Shown here piece by piece: positions 16,924 to 25,238 of a stretch of 64,000 nt of DNA. A program made the translations under genes and the position numbers. Below the pieces are notes generated by a model. The model saw only the letters and a program-made list of their open reading frames with translations. It ran no database searches and had not been told where the DNA came from. Numbering within the stretch: position 1 is the stretch's first letter; every line of letters begins with the position of its first letter. The DNA is from Anaerolinea sp. (GTDB taxonomy: Bacteria; Chloroflexota; Anaerolineae; Anaerolineales; Anaerolineaceae): NCBI GenBank assembly GCA_020725865.1, contig DYEC01000011.1, positions 186,001-250,000 of the forward strand, written 5' to 3'.

Positions 16924-18027
16924 TCACTGAATGGTCAGCGTAGTAGCTGCATCGAAGTAGTAGAAACGGTTAATATCCATCTCCAGCCCGATGGTACTAT
17001 GCAGCTTTGGAATCACGTCCGACGACACTTTCGCCTTGATCTCTTCCGTTTTCAAGCGCACAGTGACGATGGAAGTTTGCCCCAGCGTATCCAGCAACAC
17101 AACTTCGCCGCGCGTATGCGCCCGCGGGTCATCTGGTGGTACCATGCGAATATCCACCGGTCGAATGCCAATTTTCAGCTGACAGCCGCCCATCTTCTCC
17201 GCCAGCATTGCCTGATCACGTTGCGGGATTGGTACGCGGTAAGGTGTATCACACTCGACAATTGCATAATCCCCGTGATAATCTACCGTAAAGACGTTCA
17301 TTGGCGGATCGCCCACAAAGGTCGCTACATAGAGATTGACCGGACGGTAATAAATCTCGTCCGGCTTGCCAACCTGTTCGATGACGCCCTTGTGCATAAC
17401 AGCCACGGTATCCGCCATTGAAAGTGCCTCTAACTGATCGGGGGTGGCATATAGTGTAGTGATGCCCAGCCCTTGCTGTATCTTTTTTAGCTCAGAGCGC
17501 ATGCGGTGGCGCAATTTAGCGTCCAGGTGGGCGATAGGCTCATCCAGCAAATAGGCTTTGGGACGTCGTACCAATGTTCGCCCAAGTGCCACGCGCTGCC
17601 GCTGACCGCCGGAGAGTTCGCGCGGGTAACGGTGCAATAAGTCACCCAAACCAAGCATCTCTGCCACTTCTTTGACGCGCATCTCACGCTGCTCGCGTGT
17701 CAGGGTGCGTTTGCGTTCCGGAGCTTCAAGAGGAAACATCAGGTTTTCAAATACGGTGAAGTGTGGATAGAGAGCGTAGCTTTCAAAGGCAGTTGCAACA
17801 TCGCGGTTCTGCGGGAACTCTTTGGTAATATCCCGTCCATCCAGCAATATTTGACCTTCATCTGCCTGCTCAATGCCGGAAATAATGCTGATGGTGGTGG
17901 ACTTCCCTGCACCGGATGCTCCTAGCAAGACAAAGAATTCACCATCCTGAATCGTGTAGCTGACATTTTTCAGGGCAGTGACCGTTCCAAAGTGCTTGGT
18001 GACATTCTTAAGTTCTACTTTTGCCAT
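16924..18027 (-). CDS. ABC sugar importer ATPase, subunit A (degenerate Q- and H-loops)
   Basis: A 367-aa MalK/UgpC-like ATPase. Walker A GASGAGKST (36-44), signature LSGGQ (138-142) and Walker B YLLDEP (159-164) are intact. The Q-loop glutamine is replaced by E82 (AFESYALYP), and the switch histidine normally found in THDQ is P196 (ATPDQ). A C-terminal OB-like regulatory domain is present. Its neighbour at 18044-19147 has a normal switch histidine, so the two probably form a heterodimer with one weakened site. This resembles paired ATPases in GlpSTPQV-type glycerol importers. GGGAG precedes the ATG. Confidence 0.92.
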   Translation of the reverse strand: MAKVELKNVTKHFGTVTALKNVSYTIQDGEFFVLLGASGAGKSTTISIISGIEQADEGQILLDGRDITKEFPQNRDVATAFESYALYPHFTVFENLMFPLEAPERKRTLTREQREMRVKEVAEMLGLGDLLHRYPRELSGGQRQRVALGRTLVRRPKAYLLDEPIAHLDAKLRHRMRSELKKIQQGLGITTLYATPDQLEALSMADTVAVMHKGVIEQVGKPDEIYYRPVNLYVATFVGDPPMNVFTVDYHGDYAIVECDTPYRVPIPQRDQAMLAEKMGGCQLKIGIRPVDIRMVPPDDPRAHTRGEVVLLDTLGQTSIVTVRLKTEEIKAKVSSDVIPKLHSTIGLEMDINRFYYFDAATTLTIQ

Positions 18028-18043
18028 GCGAGTCTCCCAGTAA

Positions 18044-19147
18044 TCAACTCATATACAGCACATTGACGCCCGTTTCGACATCGAAGAAATGCATGTGCCG
18101 CTGGTCAAAGGTAACATAAACAGTCTGATTGACTTCGGGGCGCAGATCACCCAGCACCTGAGCAAGGAAAATATCGCCGTTCATCTGAAGCGAGATGATG
18201 GTACGGTCGCCTTGTGGTTCTACAAAATCCACCCTTAATCCAAAACTGTTCGGCATGGGTGTCAGACTGACCAGTACATCTTCTGGACGAACGCCCAGTT
18301 TCAGCTTGGGATTGCCGCGGTAGCCCAGAAACCGCGCTTTACAAATATCATCCAGTTGCAGACGGAAGGATGGCGAGGTGATAAAGTAATTCTCCCCTTC
18401 CTGAACCAGTTCACACAGGGTGAAATTCATCGGCGGCTCACCAATGAAACCACCGACAAATTCGTTTGCCGGGTTGTAGTAGATATCCAGCGGTGTACCC
18501 ACCTGTTGGATGCGCCCCAAATTCATGATGGCGATTCGATCTGCCATTGCCATGGATTCGACTTGATCATGGGTGATATACAGGGTGGTGACGCCAAGCT
18601 CGGCAACCTGCTTCTTCAACTCATCGCGCATCCGGGCACGCAAGCCGGCATCAAGGTGTGAGATGGGTTCGTCCATGATCAGTACGGCTGGCTCCCGGAC
18701 GATAGCGCGTCCAATCGAAACCCGCTGCATCTCGCCGCCGCTCAAGTGCTTCACGCCTGTCTTCAGCACCGGTTCAAGCCCTAAAAATTCGGCCGCCCAT
18801 TTCACTTTGCGGTCAATCTCTGCCTCAGGCAGATTCCGCACTCGCAATGGAAAAGCGATGTTCTCGTATACATTCAGATTGGGGTACAACGCCCAGTTTT
18901 CAAAGACCATTGCGACATTGCGTTCGCTGGGGGGCATTTTGTTCACCACGCGGTCATCGAAGAGAATCTCGCCGCGGGTGATTTCCTCCAATCCAGCGAT
19001 CATGCGCAGTGTGGAGGACTTACCACAACCGGAAGGACCCAGGATGGAGAAAAACTCCCCATCATTACATTTCCAGCAGGCATCGATCACCGCCTGTACT
19101 TTGCCGCCGTAAATTTTCCAAACGTTACGCAGTTCGACACTTGCCAC
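18044..19147 (-). CDS. ABC sugar importer ATPase, subunit B
   Basis: A 367-aa MalK/UgpC-like ATPase. Walker A GPSGCGKSS (37-45), signature LSGGE, Walker B LIMDEP and switch H203 (ITHDQ) are present; the Q-loop position is again Glu (E83, VFENWALYP). Both cluster ATPases share the unusual DEPI(A/S)HLD D-loop region. The start is GTG at 19147 with AGGAGAG 7 nt upstream. It lies 16 nt upstream of subunit A and 24 nt after the GntR stop. With the two permeases and the lipoprotein it completes a carbohydrate uptake system. Confidence 0.93.
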   Translation of the reverse strand: MASVELRNVWKIYGGKVQAVIDACWKCNDGEFFSILGPSGCGKSSTLRMIAGLEEITRGEILFDDRVVNKMPPSERNVAMVFENWALYPNLNVYENIAFPLRVRNLPEAEIDRKVKWAAEFLGLEPVLKTGVKHLSGGEMQRVSIGRAIVREPAVLIMDEPISHLDAGLRARMRDELKKQVAELGVTTLYITHDQVESMAMADRIAIMNLGRIQQVGTPLDIYYNPANEFVGGFIGEPPMNFTLCELVQEGENYFITSPSFRLQLDDICKARFLGYRGNPKLKLGVRPEDVLVSLTPMPNSFGLRVDFVEPQGDRTIISLQMNGDIFLAQVLGDLRPEVNQTVYVTFDQRHMHFFDVETGVNVLYMS

Positions 19148-19171
19148 TGTTCATCTCTCCTGTAAAACCGC

Positions 19172-19879
19172 TTATACGCCCATCTGGTAAGCGGCACGGA
19201 ACAACCACACCGCCCGCGAGGCTTTAATTGGGATGCCTTTATCCGATATGGTCACGCGGAAGCGTTGCAGCACGGGCGTGCCCGGTTCAACCTGTAAATA
19301 ATCCGCTTCGCGCTTTTCCAGACATACCACGGTTACCTCATCAAACGCTTTGTCCGATTTCAAGCCAAACTTTTGCTCCATCACGGCAAACGAAGACTGC
19401 CCACTGCCCTCTTCGGTGAATAAATCAGGGGTAATTCCGGGGTAGTATTTCGCGGGGAAGTACGAGGTTTCAATGGCTACCGGTACGCCATTTACCGTGC
19501 GCAGGCGTTCCATGATCTGCACTTTGTCACCTTCTTCTAATGCCAATCGCTTTTGGATGGAGGGCCAGGCATCCACCAGTTGCCAGTTGATAATTTCTAC
19601 ACCAGGTTCTTCGCCACGCTTTTTAGCTTCTTTGGTAATACTGTGACTACCGCCCAGTGTTGCCCATAACTTGCGCTTGGGCACGCGCACCGTTGGCAAG
19701 GGTTGAGAACGCTCGCGTTCCAGCTCGCCTTCATATATCAATTCGGCAATTGCATCGGCAATCTCAGCTTCAGTTGCACCAAAGCGCTGTGCCAGTTCTG
19801 TGATTGACGGTAATGAATCGCCAGGTTTGAATTCACCCGATTGGAGGAGTTTTTCGATTTCAAAAAAGTATTTATTCAT
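19172..19879 (-). CDS. GntR/HutC-family regulator 2 (UTRA domain)
   Basis: A 235-aa regulator with a shortened N-terminal winged helix (MNKYFFEIEKLLQSGEFKPGDSLPSI, TELAQRFGATEAEIADAIAELI) and a UTRA domain (KVQIMERLRTVNGVPVAIETSYFP to the end). The recognition helix departs from the consensus VSRxTVRxAL pattern, so DNA specificity probably differs from that of regulator 1. GAGGTG precedes the ATG. It is embedded between the permease and ATPase genes, so it should be autoregulated with the transporter. Confidence 0.88.
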   Translation of the reverse strand: MNKYFFEIEKLLQSGEFKPGDSLPSITELAQRFGATEAEIADAIAELIYEGELERERSQPLPTVRVPKRKLWATLGGSHSITKEAKKRGEEPGVEIINWQLVDAWPSIQKRLALEEGDKVQIMERLRTVNGVPVAIETSYFPAKYYPGITPDLFTEEGSGQSSFAVMEQKFGLKSDKAFDEVTVVCLEKREADYLQVEPGTPVLQRFRVTISDKGIPIKASRAVWLFRAAYQMGV

Positions 19880-19904
19880 TGCTCACCTCTATTATTTCAA
19901 TGAA

Positions 19905-20807
19905 TTATCCTTTCACGCCACCGCGTGTCAAACCTTCCACCAGATTGCGAGAAAATAGGAAGACCAGAATATAAATCGGCACGATCCCTGCCAGCGCCGC
20001 AGCAGACATCTCGCCGAATTGCAAACCATGCTCTCCAACGTAACGTGAAATGCCGATTGGGAAGGTGTTTGACTGCACGCCATAGGTCAAAATCAGTGCA
20101 AACAGGAACTCATTCCAGGAAAGTATCAGACAGATCACGCCGGTCGCTAATACGCCCGGACGAATCAACGGAAACACCACTCGTCGTAATGTATCAAACT
20201 TGCTGTAACCATCAATCCACGCCGCCTGTTCCAGCTCTTTTGGAATGGCGCGGATGTAACTGTCCATCAACCAGACTGCAATCGGCATGTTTGCCATCGT
20301 GTGTACCAGCAGCAAGCCCAGCAGCGTGTTCTGCAATCCGACCATCTTCACCATTGCAAAAATTGGGATGCTGACCACAATAGGCGGCATCACATACGTG
20401 CCTAAAATCCAGGCTGGAAAGAACCAACCGCCGGTTTTGAAACGGATGATCGAATATGTGGTCGGCACGGCAATGACAAGCACCAGGATTGTGCTAAAAA
20501 ATGCCACTACCGTAGAATTGAACAAGTAGCGCACCAGCGGCACGTTGCGGAACGCTTTGATCCAGTTGATCGTTGTGATCGGACCCGTTGGCAGTAATGC
20601 GCCAGAGACGCGAATTTCAATCGGCTCCTTTAATGATGTAGAGGCAATGTATACAATTGGGATGAGAATCGCTAGGATAAACAGCAGTAGCAAGACGATG
20701 CGAAACACCCTGCCAAATAGAATGTGACTCACGTAGTAACTCACATCCTTACGGGCAACGATCTCTTCTGCTTCTGCATGGATTTCAAAAGTACCGTTGG
20801 TTTCCAT
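19905..20807 (-). CDS. ABC sugar importer permease, MalG-type
   Basis: A 300-aa inner-membrane permease with six predicted helices. The EAA loop that docks the ATPase is PKELEQAAWIDGYSKFDTLRRVVFPLIRPG. The start ATG overlaps the stop of the first permease as TGATG, and AGAGGG lies 7 nt upstream, so translation is coupled. A GTG one codon earlier is possible. It pairs with the MalF-type permease to form the membrane channel. Confidence 0.94.
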   Translation of the reverse strand: METNGTFEIHAEAEEIVARKDVSYYVSHILFGRVFRIVLLLLFILAILIPIVYIASTSLKEPIEIRVSGALLPTGPITTINWIKAFRNVPLVRYLFNSTVVAFFSTILVLVIAVPTTYSIIRFKTGGWFFPAWILGTYVMPPIVVSIPIFAMVKMVGLQNTLLGLLLVHTMANMPIAVWLMDSYIRAIPKELEQAAWIDGYSKFDTLRRVVFPLIRPGVLATGVICLILSWNEFLFALILTYGVQSNTFPIGISRYVGEHGLQFGEMSAAALAGIVPIYILVFLFSRNLVEGLTRGGVKG

Positions 20808-21691
20808 CACTCGACCCTCTTTAACAGTAGTTCGCGCCCTTTAGTCAGCAGCGTTGCTAGAACACTGATCAGAATCAGTACCAAAATGCTGAGTGCACCG
20901 CCATAGCCGGTCTGGAACTGCTTAAAACTGACGCGGTAGATGTAGAACGAGGCAACCTGCGTTGTATTTCCCGGTCCGCCAAAGGTTAACATGTAAATCA
21001 GATCAAAGACCTTCAGGGCAATCAGGAAGCGGAATAGGAAAATCACGATCACCTGCGGTGCGACCATCGGCAAAGTCAGACGCTTGAAGACATACCAGGC
21101 AGATGCGCCATCCACCATTGCTGCCTCGTATGGATCACGCGGTAGCGATTGCAATGCCGCCAGACAAAGCAAAAAGCAGAAAGGTGTCCATTGCCAGATA
21201 TCTGCCAGCATGATGGAAGGAAAAGCCAGTGTTTTATCGCCCAAAAAGGCGATTGGAGCGTTGGTTAGGCCCCACTTAACCAAATAGTAATTAAGCATGC
21301 CTTGATTGGGATCATAGATCAGCCGCCAGATCATAGCAATGGCTACCGGTGGCGTGAACAAGGGTAACAGCGCGAGCGTACGAAGCACACCGCTCAATTT
21401 TCGTTCGCGCTGCATGGCAAAAGCCAGCACAAACCCTAGAAATGTCTGTATCGTTGTCACCACAAAAGCAAAAATCAGCGTATTTACCAAAGAATCCCCA
21501 AAGACCTCATCGGTCAGGGCTTTCTTGTAATTTTCAAACCAGATGAAATCGTTGAATGGTTTTGAGATGGTTGAGTCTGTGAAACTGATTCCCAGCACGT
21601 AAATTAGCGGAACAAGCGAAATGATCAGCAGGATGACAAATGTGGGCAATACCATTAATTTGGGCGTATATTTCTCAATTGTTGCATTCAC
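20807..21691 (-). CDS. ABC sugar importer permease, MalF-type
   Basis: A 294-aa permease with six predicted helices. The EAA-like loop is PRDPYEAAMVDGASAWYVFKRLTLPMVAP. The start is GTG at 21691 with AAGGAG 7 nt upstream; the frame open to 21745 crosses the intergenic hairpin and lacks an SD. It lies between the binding-protein gene and the second permease. A stable hairpin at 21720-21745 separates it from the binding protein. Confidence 0.93.
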   Translation of the reverse strand: MNATIEKYTPKLMVLPTFVILLIISLVPLIYVLGISFTDSTISKPFNDFIWFENYKKALTDEVFGDSLVNTLIFAFVVTTIQTFLGFVLAFAMQRERKLSGVLRTLALLPLFTPPVAIAMIWRLIYDPNQGMLNYYLVKWGLTNAPIAFLGDKTLAFPSIMLADIWQWTPFCFLLCLAALQSLPRDPYEAAMVDGASAWYVFKRLTLPMVAPQVIVIFLFRFLIALKVFDLIYMLTFGGPGNTTQVASFYIYRVSFKQFQTGYGGALSILVLILISVLATLLTKGRELLLKRVE

Positions 21692-21719
21692 TGCCCGGCT
21701 CCTTAACCTCGATAGTTGA

Positions 21720-21745
21720 ATGGGGGGAGGCACTCCTCCCCCCAT
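21720..21745 (-). repeat. Intercistronic hairpin after the binding-protein gene
   Basis: ATGGGGGGAGG (21720-21730) and CCTCCCCCCAT (21735-21745) form an 11-bp perfect, very GC-rich stem with a 4-nt loop, 15 nt after the binding-protein stop. No T run follows on the minus strand. As in malE-malF gaps, it could protect the upstream mRNA or allow partial termination so that binding protein exceeds permease. Confidence 0.75.
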
Positions 21746-21760
21746 TTTGGCGAAACGTCT

Positions 21761-23152
21761 TTACTTGAGCAAATCTTCCCAAGCTTTCTGAGTATCATCC
21801 AAAGCCTGTTTGGGCGTCTTCTGTCCGGTCAAAGCCAATGACAGGTTATCATTAAGCGGCTCCTGCAACTTGAACCACAGTGCGCTGGTTGGCCAGGCAA
21901 CCGCATTCTTATGCGCTTCGCGGATGGCATCGGCAACCTCTTTGCCAACAAATTCAATATACTTTGGGTCTTCAAGGGTCGACTTGCGCACTGGGTCAAT
22001 ACCGCCTACAACGGTGTTGTAACGTTTGGCAGTCTCTGGGTCGGCGGTGAACTTGAGAAATTCAAAAGCGCAAGCCTTGTTCTTGGAACCGGTTGAAACA
22101 CCTACCCCAAAACCGGCATTGACGGAAGCCACCACTTTTCCTTTGTCGCCTGGACCTTTGGGCAATGGTACAACGCCCCATTGCCCGACAATCTTGGAAG
22201 CAGTCGGGTCATCGGTCATTGAACCCAGATCGGTCCAGAATTCCACCATGCCTACCTTGCCGGTAAACCAGCCGCCCAATGCCTCATCGAATGCCACTGC
22301 AGAAGCGGTCGGCAAAGCATATTTCGACTGCTCAACCAACCCTTCCAAAGCAGCAACTGCCTCAGGACTGTTGATGACAGGCTTTCCATTGGCATCAAAG
22401 AATGAGCCGCCGTAAGAGCCCAGACGGTTCAGATAGGTGCCAATCAGGATGAGCGGGATCTTGGCACCCATGATGGCGCAGCCATAAGCAGCACCTTTCT
22501 CGCCTTCGGTGATGGTCTTGCAGACGTTCAGGTACTCGTCCCAGGTTGCCGGTGGTTTGAGATTGTATTTCTCCAGCAACGGTTTGTAGTACCACAGAAT
22601 GTGCATGTCACCGTCATAGGGGATGCCATAGCGAGAATTGCCAATCTTGGTAAAAGTATCGAAATAGGTGGGGAAGAAGTCATCCGCCTTCAGCCAGCCA
22701 GCATTGTCCACGTACCACTGGTCAAGATTCTCTAGCACATTGCTTTCTACCAGTGTACCCAGACCAGGATACCAGTACTCAACGACATCAACCTCATTTG
22801 CGCCGGAAGTGACATCCAGAACCGCTTTCTCGATTACATTGTCATAGGGTACCACAATCAGTTCAACGGTTGCGCCGGAAACTTCCTGGAACCAGGTTTG
22901 CAGGTTCTGCGCGGCAACGTTGTGCGGCTGAATGGTCAGAAACTTGATCGTCTTACCGCTGCATACCTCTTTATTAACCGCTGCAGAAACCTCTGGCGGC
23001 TTTTCAGGAGCTTTGGTCGGCTCAGCAGGCTTTTCGGGAGCTTTGGTCGGCTCAGCAGGCTTTTCCGGTGCGGGGGTTGCCGCCGGCTGACAGGCTGCCA
23101 GCAACATGGCAAGCACGACAAACACGCTCAAGACTAATGTTAGCTTTTTCAC
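21761..23152 (-). CDS. ABC sugar-binding lipoprotein (family 1)
   Basis: A 463-aa extracellular solute-binding protein. The start is GTG at 23152, with GGAGGAGG 5 nt upstream. The signal peptide ends in a clear lipobox LLAAC, so the protein is tethered to the membrane. A Pro/Ala/Lys/Glu linker made of a 10-residue repeat (PEKPAEPTKA) follows, then a family 1 binding fold (ETVKKL start aside, VDVVEYWYPGLGTLVESNVLENL, GIPYDGDMHILWYYKPLLEKY). The ligand cannot be read from sequence; kinase and aldolase neighbours suggest a sugar or polyol. Confidence 0.93.
   Translation of the reverse strand: MKKLTLVLSVFVVLAMLLAACQPAATPAPEKPAEPTKAPEKPAEPTKAPEKPPEVSAAVNKEVCSGKTIKFLTIQPHNVAAQNLQTWFQEVSGATVELIVVPYDNVIEKAVLDVTSGANEVDVVEYWYPGLGTLVESNVLENLDQWYVDNAGWLKADDFFPTYFDTFTKIGNSRYGIPYDGDMHILWYYKPLLEKYNLKPPATWDEYLNVCKTITEGEKGAAYGCAIMGAKIPLILIGTYLNRLGSYGGSFFDANGKPVINSPEAVAALEGLVEQSKYALPTASAVAFDEALGGWFTGKVGMVEFWTDLGSMTDDPTASKIVGQWGVVPLPKGPGDKGKVVASVNAGFGVGVSTGSKNKACAFEFLKFTADPETAKRYNTVVGGIDPVRKSTLEDPKYIEFVGKEVADAIREAHKNAVAWPTSALWFKLQEPLNDNLSLALTGQKTPKQALDDTQKAWEDLLK
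22998..23060. repeat. 30-nt tandem repeat encoding the lipoprotein linker
   Basis: Two nearly identical 30-nt units (about 22998-23027 and 23028-23057) plus part of a third encode the PEKPAEPTKA repeats. Differences are single bases, so the array is probably recent and may vary in copy number. Confidence 0.8.
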
Positions 23153-23262
23153 AGTTTCCTCCTCCAGATAGTAAAGGATGTAAATAGGATTTTGCAATAG
23201 ATCATCTGATGTACGGCACCTGCTTTAGAACGCTCCACCTCCTTTCTGACAAGAACATTAAC

Positions 23263-24816
23263 CTATTGCCAGTGTTCGATTCCGGCATTTGCACTTTCTT
23301 CCCAGACCGGCCAGACCGCCTGAATCAAATGAATATAGATGCTGTAAAGCTGGTCATATTTGGGCATGTTATCGGTATTTGGGGTATGCTCGCGGCCGAT
23401 TTTGACCATGCTGGCGACCCCTTCGCCGTGATCCTTGAAGACACCCACAGCTACGCCAGCGTTGATCGCTGCGCCGCGTGAACCGGAATCTGCCCCTGCC
23501 GGAACGCGGATGACGCTGCCTAGACAATCGGCGATGATCTGACACCAGAGCGGGCTTTTTGAGCCGCCGCCGGAGACGTAATTCGTGTTCAGCCGCCCGG
23601 TTTTGATCATGGCTTCGACGTTGTGGCGGGTGGAGAGTGCCACACCTTCATAGACAGCCCGCAGCAGATGGGCACGGCTGTGCCAATCGCCCAGCCCGAA
23701 GAAGACACCGCGCGCTTCGGGTTTAACAAATGGTGCCCGCTCTCCCTGTAACAGCGGCAGGTAAACTACGCCACCTGCACCAACCGGTATTTTGGCGATT
23801 TCCTCGTTAATCACATCATAAACACTGACGCCGCGCTCTTTCGCTTCAGCGCGTTCGGCGGCACAGAATTCACGCTCAAACCAGTCCAAATTGCCTGCTG
23901 CCACCTGTGCCATTGAGGTTTTGTAAAAGACACCCGGCACTGTATGGCACATCAGGCTGTAAACTCGTTCCGGGTCAAGCGCAGGCTCTGCTGAAAGCAC
24001 CACATGCACGCCGGCAGTAGCGATGTTGCTGCATGCCTCGCCGACGCGGTAAGCACCTGCGCCCAAAGTAGAGCAAGCACCGTCAAACGCTCCGCTCGAA
24101 ACCGGTGTGCCCTCCTTTAAGCCGGTCAGTTCAGCAGCCTGTTTGGTAACCTTGCCTGCCACTTCCCAAGCAGGCACCAATTTAGGAAGTAGGTGTTTAT
24201 AGGCATGAATGCCAGCAGTTTCCAGCAACTCGTCCGAATAATCCAGTGTCTTGAAGTCAATTAACGCCACCGAAGCCATACTGGGGTCGGTGCTGAATTC
24301 CCCGGTCAGACAGAATTTGACCCAGTCCTTTGAGGTTAGGTTGACGTATGCCTTTTGCAGGCTCTGTGGTTCGTGTTCCATTAACCAGGGGAAGATGGTC
24401 ACCGGACCCATACCGGCGAACAGGTTCCAACCAGAGAGGTCATATAATTTAGGTAGCAATCCTTGCTCGCCCCAGGCGTCCAGATAAGGTTTAGCGCGTC
24501 CATCCAGCCAGATGATGGCTGGGCGAACGGGGCGACCTTCGCGGTCCACCAGCCAGACACCGCCGCCATGTCCGCTCAGCGAGACTCCAGCGATATCCGC
24601 TGGATCAACCCCCGACTTTTCTAGACAGTTGCGAATGGCAGAGATAGTCGCCTGCCAGATTTCATCCATATCCTGTTCTGCCCAAGCGGGTTCAGGATGG
24701 GCAGTTTTTACATCACGACCTGATGAGACTGCAATCTCGTTGCCCTCTGTATCGAACAGAGTGGCTTTGGTTGTCGTTGTACCGTTATCAATTCCAAGCA
24801 GGTAAGTCTTTTTCAT
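23263..24816 (-). CDS. FGGY-family carbohydrate kinase
   Basis: A 517-aa sugar or polyol kinase. The ATPase-fold phosphate loop is LGIDNGTTTTKATLFD, the catalytic Asp is in GAFDGACSTLGAG, and the adenosine motif is YVSGGGSKSPLWCQIIADCLG, with GSRGAAINAGVAVG following. The start MKKTYLLGID at 24816 has GGGAG just upstream; an ATG at 24828 is possible. It is the first gene of the cluster, about 200 nt from the proposed promoter. Substrate is unknown: the nucleotide loop is nearer xylulose/erythritol-type kinases than glycerol kinase, but I would not name it. Confidence 0.93.
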   Translation of the reverse strand: MKKTYLLGIDNGTTTTKATLFDTEGNEIAVSSGRDVKTAHPEPAWAEQDMDEIWQATISAIRNCLEKSGVDPADIAGVSLSGHGGGVWLVDREGRPVRPAIIWLDGRAKPYLDAWGEQGLLPKLYDLSGWNLFAGMGPVTIFPWLMEHEPQSLQKAYVNLTSKDWVKFCLTGEFSTDPSMASVALIDFKTLDYSDELLETAGIHAYKHLLPKLVPAWEVAGKVTKQAAELTGLKEGTPVSSGAFDGACSTLGAGAYRVGEACSNIATAGVHVVLSAEPALDPERVYSLMCHTVPGVFYKTSMAQVAAGNLDWFEREFCAAERAEAKERGVSVYDVINEEIAKIPVGAGGVVYLPLLQGERAPFVKPEARGVFFGLGDWHSRAHLLRAVYEGVALSTRHNVEAMIKTGRLNTNYVSGGGSKSPLWCQIIADCLGSVIRVPAGADSGSRGAAINAGVAVGVFKDHGEGVASMVKIGREHTPNTDNMPKYDQLYSIYIHLIQAVWPVWEESANAGIEHWQ

Positions 24817-24917
24817 ATGCTCCCTCATTTTGGAATGGTAAAAAATGACTGTGTGACACCACAAAATATCCCATTTTGAATAAATAGGGGCTATGTATTA
24901 ACACTGCTGGGATGCTG

Positions 24918-24966
24918 CCAAAGGTTCTTTGGTTAGTCAATACGTACATGCGTTTGTCCGTACAAA
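24918..24966. promoter_or_regulatory. Palindromes in the kinase leader
   Basis: CCAAAG-GTT-CTTTGG (24918-24932) is a perfect 6-bp inverted repeat. TTTGTCCGTACAAA (24953-24966) is a near palindrome that shares TGTCCG with the repeats at 25071-25091. They lie in the 422-base gene-free stretch 24817-25238 and may be regulator sites or RNA structure. Confidence 0.4.
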
Positions 24967-25005
24967 GCAACGGATAAAAAATTCAGAGCTAAAAAGTCGT
25001 AATTA

Positions 25006-25019
25006 GTGACATCTGTCAC
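25006..25019. promoter_or_regulatory. Candidate operator of the catabolic cluster
   Basis: GTGACATCTGTCAC is two perfect 6-bp half-sites around TC, with AATT on both flanks. It lies directly downstream of the -10 box of the minus-strand promoter, covering the expected transcription start, where a repressor would block initiation. Confidence 0.6.
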
Positions 25020-25026
25020 AATTTTC

Positions 25027-25055
25027 AGTATAGTGATTTCAAAAGCGGTTGTCAA
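25027..25055 (-). promoter_or_regulatory. Promoter of the FGGY kinase/transport cluster
   Basis: On the minus strand a perfect TTGACA (25055-25050), a 17-nt spacer and TATACT (25032-25027). The start is expected near 25020, about 200 nt before the kinase ATG. Upstream of the -35 is a direct repeat of GTTCGGACA (25071-25079, 25083-25091) with 12-nt period. Confidence 0.7.
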
Positions 25056-25070
25056 GTGCTTTCTTCTCAT

Positions 25071-25091
25071 GTTCGGACAAGAGTTCGGACA
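25071..25091. promoter_or_regulatory. Tandem GTTCGGACA repeat upstream of the cluster promoter
   Basis: Two exact 9-nt copies with a 12-nt period lie 16 nt upstream of the -35 box. A related TGTCCG occurs at 24955-24960. The placement fits an activator site, or a site for the second GntR protein. Confidence 0.4.
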
Positions 25092-25203
25092 TTTGCGTAA
25101 ATCAAGTGGGCAGAGATTAATAAAGCGGCGGTAACAATGCGTTTCAACACAGGGCGATCCAAACAGGTTGCATGTACCACGTTTTCAATATCAATAAAAA
25201 ACC

Positions 25204-25232
25204 TTGCCCGTGATTTCGGGCTGTGCTAAACT
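25204..25232 (+). promoter_or_regulatory. Promoter of the TPR gene (leaderless)
   Basis: TTGCCC (25204-25209), a 17-nt spacer ending in TGC, and TAAACT (25227-25232). Only 6 nt separate the -10 from the ATG, and there is no SD. Confidence 0.55.
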
Positions 25233-25238
25233 CATGAT

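Noticed and set aside
22998-23060. CRISPR-like array
   Set aside because: The 30-nt units have no spacers and are in frame as a protein linker.
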